Below are positions 25,213 to 32,364 of a DNA stretch of 44,764 nt, piece after piece (the first letter of the stretch is position 1; each line of letters begins with the position of its first letter). The position numbers and the translations under genes are program-made. Under the pieces are notes generated by a model. That model was not told where the DNA came from. It saw nothing but the letters and a program-made list of their open reading frames with translations, and ran no database searches. This stretch comes from Candidatus Sphingomonas excrementigallinarum. Its GTDB lineage: Bacteria > Pseudomonadota > Alphaproteobacteria > Sphingomonadales > Sphingomonadaceae. The DNA lies in assembly GCA_019112965.1 (NCBI GenBank), contig DXIH01000009.1:1-44764 (forward strand). The letters run 5' to 3'.

Positions 25213-25239
25213 ATAACGGCCGGGGGGCGGCAATTTTTA
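25213..25239 (-). promoter_or_regulatory. Sigma28 (FliA) promoter of flgM-flgN
   Basis: Minus strand: TAAA at 25239-25236, 15-base spacer, GCCGTTAT at 25220-25213. Same form as the fliD and flagellin promoters. The predicted start near 25205 supports the flgM start at 25180. It lies in the 94-bp gap after flgA. Confidence 0.8.
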
Positions 25240-25274
25240 GGGGAAATTTACGCTCCCTGTCAGGAATTTCATGG

Positions 25275-25772
25275 TCATTCCGACCAGCCTGGCAGGGTGG
25301 CGCGACCGCTGGCCACCGCCACCGCCTGGATCGGCTGGCGGGCGGATTCGATGCGCACCGGGAAATGGCCGCCCGGCGCTGCGTCGGCCATGGCAACCCC
25401 TTCTCTTGTAATGGAAAATCCGTCCGATCCGGCTTCGATCACGACCGGATCGCCGCGCTTGATGACGGGTTCGGCCTTGACCGCAACGGCGGGGGTCATG
25501 CGGGCTTCGGGGGCGGGCCTGGGCGCGGACAATACCGGCACGAAGATGCGCCATTGCGGACTGGAGCAGGTGACGACCACCGCATCATGCGCCTCCGTCC
25601 GCCAGGACAGCGCGACGGTCGGGCACTGGGCCAGCTTCAGCCGGTTGTCGATGGCCGCGCGGGGCCCGCCCTCCACCCCGACCGGGCGGCCAGTAAAGGC
25701 GGTGACGGCGGCGTCGAGCGCGGCGATATCCTGGAAACCGGCGGCACCGGCCAGAAGCAGGGACAGGATCAT
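25275..25772 (-). CDS. flgA: FlgA, P-ring assembly chaperone
   Basis: Periplasmic chaperone (165 aa) for FlgI ring formation. A short signal peptide (MILSLLLAGAAG) precedes the mature domain. The C-terminal SAF-like domain is recognisable: AVKAEPVIKRGDPVVIEAGSDGFSITREGVAMADAAPGGHFPVRI, then the VAVASGRATLPG end. It is somewhat shorter than many FlgA proteins (about 220 aa) because the N-terminal region is reduced. Its ATG overlaps the end of the MotB-like gene by four bases, so it belongs to the operon read from the sigma54 promoter at 27025-27040. Confidence 0.92.
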   Translation of the reverse strand: MILSLLLAGAAGFQDIAALDAAVTAFTGRPVGVEGGPRAAIDNRLKLAQCPTVALSWRTEAHDAVVVTCSSPQWRIFVPVLSAPRPAPEARMTPAVAVKAEPVIKRGDPVVIEAGSDGFSITREGVAMADAAPGGHFPVRIESARQPIQAVAVASGRATLPGWSE

Positions 25773-26320
25773 CGTGAGGGTCTCCGTGAGGGTTCACCGG
25801 CAAAGACCAGCGTGACCATCGCGACGCGAGGTCCGGACTTTCCGGCGGTGGACAGAATCAGGCGGTCGGCGGCGGCCGGGCCGATCAGCGCGGCCGCGGC
25901 GCGGGCACGATCGGCGGCCAGGACGACCGCGCTATGGGTGACGGGATCGACATCGGCGGCACTGCCGTCGGTCGAGCCGACGATCGACAGGCGGACGCGC
26001 GGATCGGCCAGCGCCTCGCGCGCCCAGGGGCCGAACAGCGGATCGGGCTCGGTCGGCGCGGCCGATCCGACCGCGAAGCTGAGCGAGGCGGCGGCCACCG
26101 GCATGGCGGGCGGCGGGGCGGGGGGTGCCCGCAAGGCCTGGTCGACATGATCGGTGCTGCCGAACTGCGCGCGCAGACCGTTGAGGAGGGCAGGGCGTCG
26201 CTCCGCACCCGTAGCCTGGACCAGAACGAGGAAGCCGACCAGCAACAGCGCGAGGTCGGCGAGCGTCATCAGCCAGATCGGGCGCGCGGGCGCGGCCTCG
26301 GGGAAAAAGGGCTCGCTCAT
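25769..26320 (-). CDS. MotB-like protein, reduced, second stator candidate
   Basis: Small MotB-type protein (183 aa). One membrane segment lies near the N-terminus (WLMTLADLALLLVGFLVLVQA, residues 16-36). Asp22 follows Trp16 with the same W-x4-A-D spacing as the proton-carrying Asp of ordinary MotB, so ion conduction is possible. A Pro/Ala-rich linker follows. The C-terminal part (about 105-180: SIVGSTDG, ADRARAAAALIG) is a short, divergent OmpA-like domain that keeps the GxTD and RA words but lacks the usual NRRV end, so peptidoglycan anchoring is doubtful. It overlaps the MotA-like gene upstream and flgA downstream by four bases each. It is distinct from the full-length motB at 37015. Confidence 0.78.
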   Translation of the reverse strand: MSEPFFPEAAPARPIWLMTLADLALLLVGFLVLVQATGAERRPALLNGLRAQFGSTDHVDQALRAPPAPPPAMPVAAASLSFAVGSAAPTEPDPLFGPWAREALADPRVRLSIVGSTDGSAADVDPVTHSAVVLAADRARAAAALIGPAAADRLILSTAGKSGPRVAMVTLVFAGEPSRRPSR

Positions 26321-27012
26321 GCGACGCTGACCAGATTGGCGCCCGACTTCGGGGAGGGGGACGGCCCGCGTGACGGGCGCGGCGCCTCGCGCGCGGCCAG
26401 GGCGGCCAGCGGCGCGACGATGCGGGTCCGCTCGAACGCCTCGATCCGGGCGGCGCGGCGCAGGCGCATCGCGATCGGCTGCGCGATCAGATTGGCGAAC
26501 AGCGCGCCGTACAGGGTCGCGAGCAAAGCGATGGCCATCGCGCCGCCGATCCGCTGGGGATCATTCATCGTCGCGAACATCGCCGCCAGGCCGATCAGCG
26601 TGCCGACCATGCCCATGGCGGGGGCGACCTCGGCCGCGCCGGTCCAGATGTCGGCGATCGCGACATGCCGCTCGACCCGCGCGGTGCGCGCGAGGTTCAG
26701 GCGGCTGGCCACGACCTCGGGCCCTTCGCCGTCGACGATCGCCGCCACCGCCTCGGCCATGTCGGGATCGGTGATGACCGAACGGTCGAGCGTCAGGACT
26801 CCGTGGCGCTTGGCCACGCGCGACAGGTGCGCGATCTGTTCGACCAGCGGCTCGGCGGAGAAGGGACGGCGCGGCAATACCGCCAGCGCCCGCACCGCGC
26901 GCGTGGCATCGCGCCACGGCGTGCGGAGCAGCGTCGCGATCAGCGTTCCGCCCAGCACGATGGCGAGCGCCGCGGAATCGAAGAACTGATGAAGCGGAGG
27001 AAATGCGGTCAT
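26317..27012 (-). CDS. MotA/PomA-like protein lacking the first membrane segment
   Basis: Stator-type membrane protein (231 aa). The segment AALAIVLGGTLIATLL (about 14-29) aligns with the second helix of MotA/PomA. The pore helices are well kept: EVAPAMGMVGTLIGLAAMF and AIALLATLYGALFANLIAQPIAMRL, with both prolines. The first of the usual four helices is missing, since the protein starts just before helix 2. A GTG at 27024 is a possible longer start but adds only four residues and would lie upstream of the predicted transcription start; ATG 27012 is chosen. It is PomA-like rather than similar to the E. coli-type motA at 36148, and forms an operon with the MotB-like gene and flgA. Confidence 0.8.
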   Translation of the reverse strand: MTAFPPLHQFFDSAALAIVLGGTLIATLLRTPWRDATRAVRALAVLPRRPFSAEPLVEQIAHLSRVAKRHGVLTLDRSVITDPDMAEAVAAIVDGEGPEVVASRLNLARTARVERHVAIADIWTGAAEVAPAMGMVGTLIGLAAMFATMNDPQRIGGAMAIALLATLYGALFANLIAQPIAMRLRRAARIEAFERTRIVAPLAALAAREAPRPSRGPSPSPKSGANLVSVA

Positions 27013-27024
27013 GCGCGCTCCCAC

Positions 27025-27040
27025 GCAAAGACCGGGCCAA
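27025..27040 (-). promoter_or_regulatory. Sigma54 promoter of the motA2-motB2-flgA operon
   Basis: The minus strand reads TTGGCCCGGTCTTTGC: one mismatch (A to C) from TTGGCACG-N4-TTGC, with the right 10-base spacing between GG and GC. The predicted start would fall at about 27013, at the ATG at 27012, implying a leaderless or nearly leaderless message, or a start further into the gene. Confidence 0.75.
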
Positions 27041-27092
27041 ATCGGATGCGCAAGGCGGCGGAAAGGCGCTGACCAGGCACGCTGCCGCTTCG

Positions 27093-27130
27093 TTGCCGCC
27101 GTCCGGCAAAAACCGGCAGCCGGTTGCCGG
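27093..27130. promoter_or_regulatory. Shared CCGGCAA/TTGCCGG cluster between divergent operons
   Basis: TTGCCG at 27093-27098, CCGGCAAA at 27103-27110, CCGGCA at 27113-27118 and TTGCCGG at 27124-27130. It lies almost midway between two divergent sigma54 promoters: 53 bases from the motA2 -24 side and 43 from the flgB -24 side. One FlbD enhancer serving both directions is the likely reading. Confidence 0.55.
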
Positions 27131-27172
27131 AAAGGCGGTGCCGGTGCCCGCTTACCCTCCTGTCCGTGGAAT

Positions 27173-27188
27173 TGGCACGGTCATTGCG
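27173..27188 (+). promoter_or_regulatory. Sigma54 promoter of the flgB operon
   Basis: TTGGCACGGTCATTGC (the run begins at 27172) matches TTGGCACG-N4-TTGC exactly. GG is at 27174-27175 and GC at 27186-27187 with 10 bases between. Transcription should start near 27199, 36 bases before the flgB ATG, which has AAGGAGG upstream. Confidence 0.9.
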
Positions 27189-27234
27189 AGGGTCCGGCCA
27201 TCGCGAAGTCCCGCGTGGGAAAGGAGGTTGAACG

Positions 27235-27585
27235 ATGGCCGCAGAAACGCTTTTCGGAGTGCACGGTGCCGCACTGGAGGTGCGGGCGCAGCGCATGGGT
27301 GTGCTGGCGTCGAACATCGCCAACGCCTCGACCCCGGGCTTCAAGGCCCGCGACATCGACTTCAAGGCGGCACTCGCCTCGGTCGAGGGCGGTCAGGACC
27401 AGGGGCGGGGCATCGCCGATGCGATGAAGTACCGCGTGCCGATCCAGACCTCGCTCGACGGCAACACGGTCGAACTCAACCAGGAACAGACCGCCTTCGC
27501 CGAGAATGCGGTCCAGTATCAGACGACGCTGTCGTTCCTGAACGGTCGCATCTCCACCATCACCCGCGCGCTGAAGGGCGAATAA
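27235..27585 (+). CDS. flgB: FlgB, proximal rod protein
   Basis: Proximal rod subunit (116 aa). The N-terminal rod/hook signature is present: LEVRAQRMGVLASNIANASTPGFKARDIDFKAAL. The C-terminal helix (ENAVQYQTTLSFLNGRISTITRALKGE) packs with the N-terminal one in the rod. The length is slightly below the usual 130 aa. The start has a strong AAGGAGG ribosome-binding site. First gene of an eleven-gene plus-strand operon, with a near-perfect sigma54 promoter. Confidence 0.95.
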   Translation: MAAETLFGVHGAALEVRAQRMGVLASNIANASTPGFKARDIDFKAALASVEGGQDQGRGIADAMKYRVPIQTSLDGNTVELNQEQTAFAENAVQYQTTLSFLNGRISTITRALKGE

Positions 27586-27588
27586 GCG

Positions 27589-27999
27589 ATGCCGAACGGA
27601 CCGCTTTCCATCTTCCAGGTCGCCGGTCGCGCCATGTCGGCGCAGCTGGTGCGGATGAACACCACCGCGTCGAACCTGGCCAATGCCGGTGGCATCGCCG
27701 GGTCGGCCGAGACCGCGTACAAGACGATGAAGCCGGTGTTCCGCACCAGCTTCGACGCCGCGACCGGCCTGTCGACCGTCGATGTCGAGAAGATCGTGAC
27801 GGCGGGCGAGGACCCCACCAAGCGCCACGATCCCAACAACCCGATCGCCGACAAGGACGGCAACGTCTTCGAGGCGGCGGTCGATGAGACGCGCGAGCTG
27901 GTCGACATGATGGAGACCTCGCGCACCTATCAGAACAATGTCGAGGTGATGCAGACGGCCAAGTCGCTGATCCTCGATACCCTCAAGCTGGGCCGCTGA
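27589..27999 (+). CDS. flgC: FlgC, proximal rod protein
   Basis: Proximal rod subunit (136 aa). The N-terminal signature MSAQLVRMNTTASNLANAGG and the C-terminal ELVDMMETSRTYQNNVEVMQTAKSLILDTLKLGR segment are typical of FlgC. The middle carries KTMKPVF and the NPIADKDGNVFEAAVD stretch. It starts three bases after the flgB stop, with flgD two bases downstream, so the three are translated as a tight unit. Confidence 0.95.
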   Translation: MPNGPLSIFQVAGRAMSAQLVRMNTTASNLANAGGIAGSAETAYKTMKPVFRTSFDAATGLSTVDVEKIVTAGEDPTKRHDPNNPIADKDGNVFEAAVDETRELVDMMETSRTYQNNVEVMQTAKSLILDTLKLGR

Positions 28000-28001
28000 T
28001 C

Positions 28002-28703
28002 ATGACTTCCACGCAGATGAATTCGACGCTGGACAGCCTGGGCATCAAGCGTGCCGGGGCGACCACCGCCGCTGCGACGACCCCGACCACCGCCAAGAAG
28101 TCGGCCACGACGCTGGACCAGGGCGATTTCCTGCAGCTGCTGACCGCGCAGCTGAAGAACCAGGACCCGTTCGCGCCGATGGACAACACCCAGATGGTCG
28201 CCCAGATGGCGCAGTTCTCCAGCGTGGCGGGCATCTCCGAGATGAACACCACGCTCGGCGCGATCGCGACCAAGCTCAACGCAACGACCCCGTCGGACGC
28301 GATGAACTATGTCGGCAAGACCGTGCTGACCCAGGGCACCACCGCCTATGGCCGGGCCAGCGGCGGCCTGGCCGGTCAGATCGAGCTGGACGGCGCGGCG
28401 TCGGACGTGTCGGTGACGATCTCCGACGCGCAGGGCGCGGTCCTGAAGTCGCTGTCGCTGGGCACCCAGCAGGGCGGCACCGTCAGCTATGACTGGGACG
28501 GCAAGACCGAGGACGGCAAGGAAGCCGGATCGGGCCCCTTCACCCTCTCGGTCTCGGCGTCGAACGGCAACACCGCCGTCGGCAGCCGATCGCTCGTCTG
28601 GGCGCCGGTCCAGTCGGTCTCGATGCCCTCCACCGGCTCCCCCGTCCTGACCGTCGCCGGTCTCGGCCAGGTCCAGCTTTCCGCCGTCCGCTCGGTCGGC
28701 TGA
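28002..28703 (+). CDS. flgD: FlgD, hook cap protein
   Basis: Hook-assembly scaffold (233 aa). The conserved N-terminal segment is DFLQLLTAQLKNQDPFAPMDNTQMVAQMAQFSSVAGISEMN (residues 41-80). It is followed by the beta-rich Tudor/Fn3-like region with GQIELDGAASDVSVTISDAQGAVLKSL and YDWDGKTEDG. Length and motifs are standard. FlgD is shed after the hook is complete, which explains its place just before flgE. Confidence 0.95.
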   Translation: MTSTQMNSTLDSLGIKRAGATTAAATTPTTAKKSATTLDQGDFLQLLTAQLKNQDPFAPMDNTQMVAQMAQFSSVAGISEMNTTLGAIATKLNATTPSDAMNYVGKTVLTQGTTAYGRASGGLAGQIELDGAASDVSVTISDAQGAVLKSLSLGTQQGGTVSYDWDGKTEDGKEAGSGPFTLSVSASNGNTAVGSRSLVWAPVQSVSMPSTGSPVLTVAGLGQVQLSAVRSVG

Positions 28704-28732
28704 TCCCCCTTTACGCACCAGGAAGATAGCCC

Positions 28733-30022
28733 ATGTCCTTCTACACTTCGCTCAGCGGCCTCCAGGCCTCGCAGACCGACATGTCGGTCATCTCGCACAA
28801 CCTCGCGAACGTCGGCACCAACGGCTTCAAGAAGAGCCGCGCCGAATTCGCCGACGTGATGGCGGCCAACTTCTCGACCGATCCGTTCAAGCAGGTCGGC
28901 TCGGGCACGGTGGTCAAGGCCAACCGGCAGGAGTTCAAGGAAGGCAACTACACCAGCACGTCGAACGCGCTGGACCTCGCCATCTCGGGCGACGGCTTCT
29001 TCACGGTGCAGTCGGGCGGCACGACCGGCACGCTGCAATATACCCGCAACGGCGCGTTCCAGGTCGACACCAACAACTATGTCACCGACACGCAAGGGAA
29101 CCGGATGCAGGTGTTCCCGGTCGACAAGGACGGCAACGTCACCTCGTTCGGCAATGACGGCCTGACCAGCCTGCAGCTGCCGCCGACCAGCGGCACGCCG
29201 GTGTCGACCAAGAACGTGACGCTCGACATCAACCTGTCGAGCACCGCGGTCGCCCCGACGGCGGCGTTCGACCGGACCAACATGGGCACGTACAACAACA
29301 CGACCCAGACCAAGATCTACGACACGTCGGGCAATGCCATGACGCTGACCAACTATTACGTCCGCAAGCCGCTGCCGCTGGATGCCAACAACAAGCCGAT
29401 CCAGCCCGCCGACGGCAGCAGCACCTGGCAGGTCTACAGCTATGTCAACGATCAGCAGATGACGCGCGGCGGTTCGACCGCGCCGATCGAGATGACTTTC
29501 AACGCGGGCGGCAACCTTGTCTCGCCGGTCGGCCCGACCAAGTTCGACAATTACACCCCGCGCACCTCGATCACCGCGCAGCCGCTGACGATCGACTATA
29601 CCGGCTCGTCGCAGTCGGGTTCGATCTTCTCGGTCGCCTCGCGCACCCAGGACGGCAAGGCGGTCGGCCTGCTGTCGGGCGTGTCGGTCGGCGAGAACGG
29701 CCTGGTCACGGCGTCCTTCACCAACGGCGAGACCGCCAATCTGGGCAAGGTGGCGGTGGCGACCTTCGTCAACATGCCGGGCCTTCGCCAGGAAGGGAAC
29801 AGCTATTGGGAAGCGACCGGCAAGTCGGGCGAGGCCAAGTTCGGCACCGCCAATGAAGGCGCGTACGGCGCGATCCGGTCGAGCACCATCGAGGGGTCGA
29901 ACGTCGACATCACCGAGGAACTGGTCAACCTGATCGCCGCGCAGCGCGACTTCCAGGCGAATGCGAAGGCGCTCGATACGTCGAGCCAGATCTCGCAGAC
30001 CATCTTCAACATCCGCAGCTAA
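28733..30022 (+). CDS. flgE: FlgE, hook protein
   Basis: Hook subunit (429 aa), the flexible joint between rod and filament. The N-terminus is characteristic (MSFYTSLSGLQASQTDMSVISHNLANVGTNGFKKSRAEFADV), as are LDLAISGDGFFTVQ in the core and the closing TEELVNLIAAQRDFQANAKALDTSSQISQTIFNIRS. The length is near the E. coli value (402 aa) and well short of the long Caulobacter-type hook proteins. A 29-base gap with AGGAAGA precedes it. Confidence 0.96.
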   Translation: MSFYTSLSGLQASQTDMSVISHNLANVGTNGFKKSRAEFADVMAANFSTDPFKQVGSGTVVKANRQEFKEGNYTSTSNALDLAISGDGFFTVQSGGTTGTLQYTRNGAFQVDTNNYVTDTQGNRMQVFPVDKDGNVTSFGNDGLTSLQLPPTSGTPVSTKNVTLDINLSSTAVAPTAAFDRTNMGTYNNTTQTKIYDTSGNAMTLTNYYVRKPLPLDANNKPIQPADGSSTWQVYSYVNDQQMTRGGSTAPIEMTFNAGGNLVSPVGPTKFDNYTPRTSITAQPLTIDYTGSSQSGSIFSVASRTQDGKAVGLLSGVSVGENGLVTASFTNGETANLGKVAVATFVNMPGLRQEGNSYWEATGKSGEAKFGTANEGAYGAIRSSTIEGSNVDITEELVNLIAAQRDFQANAKALDTSSQISQTIFNIRS

Positions 30023-30052
30023 GCGAACGTCGGGGGCTAACGGGGAACCGCG

Positions 30053-30808
30053 ATGGACAAGCTGGTCTATACGGCATCGACGGGGATGCGGGCGCACATG
30101 GCGGCGCAGACCGCGATCGCCAACAACATGGCCAATGCCTCGACGATCGGGTTCCGCGCCGACCGTGTCGTGTTCGACCGCATCGACCTGAAGGGCGGCG
30201 GCGCGGCGTTCGAGGCGCGGATGCCCACCGCCGAGGAAGTGACCGACGCCGACCGCGCGCCGGGCACCATCCAGCATACCGGCAACGCGCTCGACATCGC
30301 GATCGCGACGTCGAGCGCCTGGCTGGCGGTGCAGGCCCCCGACGGTTCGGAAGCCTATACCCGTCGCGGCGACCTGGAGGTCACGGCCTCGGGCGTGCTG
30401 CAGACCGGCGACGGCTATCCGGTGGTCGGCCAGAACGGCCCGGTCACGGTGCCGCCGTACAATTCGATGACCGTCGCCCCCGACGGTACGCTGTCGATCA
30501 TTCCGCTGGGTGCCGGGCCCGATACCCAGCCCCAGGTGATCGACCGCATCAAGCTGGCCGACACGCGCGGCACGCAGACCGTCAAGGGTCTCGACAATCT
30601 GCTGCGCGTCAAGGGCGGCGGGGCGATGCCGCAGGACATGGACGCCACCGTCCAGTCGGGCGCGCTCGAAGGGTCGAACGTCAACATGACCCAGACGCTG
30701 GTCGACATGATCGAGAACCAGCGCAGCTACGAGGTACAGGCCAACCTCATGAAAGAGGCCAAGTCGTTGGATGAGAACAGCGCATCGCTGATGCGTCTGC
30801 CGAGCTGA
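30053..30808 (+). CDS. flgF: FlgF, proximal rod protein
   Basis: Rod subunit (251 aa). Visible features are the N-terminal LVYTASTGMRAHMAAQTAIANNMANASTIGFRADRVVFD, the central GNALDIAIATSSAWLAVQ (a variant of the usual GDGFFxV) and the C-terminal LVDMIENQRSYEVQANLMKEAKSLDENSASLMRLPS. The variant core word and the shorter length relative to FlgG distinguish it from flgG, which follows 13 bases downstream. Confidence 0.94.
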   Translation: MDKLVYTASTGMRAHMAAQTAIANNMANASTIGFRADRVVFDRIDLKGGGAAFEARMPTAEEVTDADRAPGTIQHTGNALDIAIATSSAWLAVQAPDGSEAYTRRGDLEVTASGVLQTGDGYPVVGQNGPVTVPPYNSMTVAPDGTLSIIPLGAGPDTQPQVIDRIKLADTRGTQTVKGLDNLLRVKGGGAMPQDMDATVQSGALEGSNVNMTQTLVDMIENQRSYEVQANLMKEAKSLDENSASLMRLPS

Positions 30809-30821
30809 GGATTAAAGGGTT

Positions 30822-31610
30822 ATGTCTTCCGCCGCTTTGCACGTCGCGCGCACCGGGCTCGATGCCCAGGATATGCGTATGCGGGTCATCTCGAACAACC
30901 TGGCCAACGTCAACACGACCGGGTTCAAGCGCGATCGCGCCGCGTTCGAGACGCTGGCCTATCAGACGATCACCGCGCCCGGCGCCGCCAGCTCGACCGA
31001 GAGCAAGTACGCGACCGGCCTGAACCTGGGCACCGGCGTGCGTATCCAGGGTACCGCGCGCATCAACACGCAAGGGTCGATGCAGACCACCAACAACAGC
31101 CTCGACATGGCGCTGGACGGTGACGGCTTTTTCCAGGTGCAGATGCCCGGCGGTACGCTCGGCTATACCCGCGCGGGCAATTTCTCGCGCTCGGCCGAAG
31201 GGTTGCTGGTCACCGCCGAGGGCTATCAGGTGATGCCGGGCATCACCATCCCCGAGGGCACGACCCAGGTCACGATCGGCACCGACGGCACCGTCTCGGC
31301 GACCCTTCCGGGCCAGACCGCCCCTGCCGAGATCGGCCAGATCCAGATCGCCAGCTTCCCCAACTCGGCCGGGCTCCAGTCCAAGGGCGATAATTACCTG
31401 ACCGAGACCGCCGCCTCGGGCGCCGCGAACATGGGTGTCGCGGGCCTCGAAGGGCGCGGCCAGATCCGCCAGGGGATGCTCGAAGGCTCGAACGTCAACG
31501 TCGTCGAGGAGCTGGTCGACATGATCGAGACCCAGCGCGCCTATGAGGTCAACTCGAAAATGATCAAGTCGACCGACGAGATGCTCCAGTACGCGAATCA
31601 GAATCTGTGA
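30822..31610 (+). CDS. flgG: FlgG, distal rod protein
   Basis: Distal rod subunit (262 aa), the commonest rod protein. It has the near-universal N-terminus (LHVARTGLDAQDMRMRVISNNLANVNTTGFKRDRAAFETLAYQ), LDMALDGDGFFQVQ, and the C-terminus LVDMIETQRAYEVNSKMIKSTDEMLQYANQNL. Length equals the family standard (about 260 aa). Identification is secure. Confidence 0.97.
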   Translation: MSSAALHVARTGLDAQDMRMRVISNNLANVNTTGFKRDRAAFETLAYQTITAPGAASSTESKYATGLNLGTGVRIQGTARINTQGSMQTTNNSLDMALDGDGFFQVQMPGGTLGYTRAGNFSRSAEGLLVTAEGYQVMPGITIPEGTTQVTIGTDGTVSATLPGQTAPAEIGQIQIASFPNSAGLQSKGDNYLTETAASGAANMGVAGLEGRGQIRQGMLEGSNVNVVEELVDMIETQRAYEVNSKMIKSTDEMLQYANQNL

Positions 31611-31612
31611 CC

Positions 31613-32353
31613 ATGACCATCCGCTTTCCCACCATCCGCTTCGCCTATTGGACCGAGCTGGCGCTGTCGGCGGCGGCGGGTACGATGGTCGCCGTCGCGC
31701 TGATGCCCGCGCCCGCGCATGCCAGCCTGTTCGGCAAGAAGAAGCCGGTCGAGGATTTCTCGACGGTGCGGCCCGCGCCGATGCCGATGCAGCCGGTCGC
31801 GCAGCCCGTCCAGCCCAATGGCGGCATCTTCCAGGCGTCGGACGGCTATGCCGCGCTGTACGAAGGCTGGCGCGCGCGCAAGGTCGGCGATCCGCTGACC
31901 ATCGTGCTCGTCGAGCGGACGGCGGCGAGCAAGTCCGCCAATTCCAAGCTCGGCTCCAAGGGCGATCTGGGTCTGGCCCCGCCGACCACCGGCCCGCTGG
32001 GCAAGCTGCTCAAGTCGACCGATATCGGCATGAGCGGCAGCCGCAACTTCAACGGATCGGGCGCGGCCGACCAGTCCAACTCGCTGTCGGGCGAGATCAC
32101 CGTGACCGTGGCGCAGGTGTTCCCCAACGGCACGATGCTGGTCCAGGGCCAGAAGCGCGTGACGCTGAACCGCGGCGACGAGTTCATCCAGATCAAGGGG
32201 CTGGTCCGCATGGCCGATGTCGGCATCGACAACCGCGTCGAATCGACCCGCGTTGCCGATGCGCAGATCGCCTATACCGGCAAGGGCGACGTCGCCCGCG
32301 CCAGCCGCCAGGGCTGGCTGAGCCGTTTCTTCCAAGCCGTCAGCCCGTTCTGA
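31613..32353 (+). CDS. flgH: FlgH, L-ring protein without a lipobox
   Basis: Outer-membrane L-ring subunit (246 aa). The core is recognisable: SLFGKKKPVEDF near the mature N-terminus, the GDPLTIVLVERTAASKSANSKLGSKGD segment, and VFPNGTMLVQGQKRVTLNRGDEFIQIKGLVR. FlgH is normally a lipoprotein anchored through an N-terminal cysteine. Here a signal sequence ends AHA/S and the whole translated protein contains no cysteine, so lipidation is not possible. The ATG at 31613 is chosen over a GTG at 31607 that overlaps the flgG stop. flgI follows after 11 bases. Confidence 0.94.
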   Translation: MTIRFPTIRFAYWTELALSAAAGTMVAVALMPAPAHASLFGKKKPVEDFSTVRPAPMPMQPVAQPVQPNGGIFQASDGYAALYEGWRARKVGDPLTIVLVERTAASKSANSKLGSKGDLGLAPPTTGPLGKLLKSTDIGMSGSRNFNGSGAADQSNSLSGEITVTVAQVFPNGTMLVQGQKRVTLNRGDEFIQIKGLVRMADVGIDNRVESTRVADAQIAYTGKGDVARASRQGWLSRFFQAVSPF

Positions 32354-32364
32354 GGCCTTTGACC

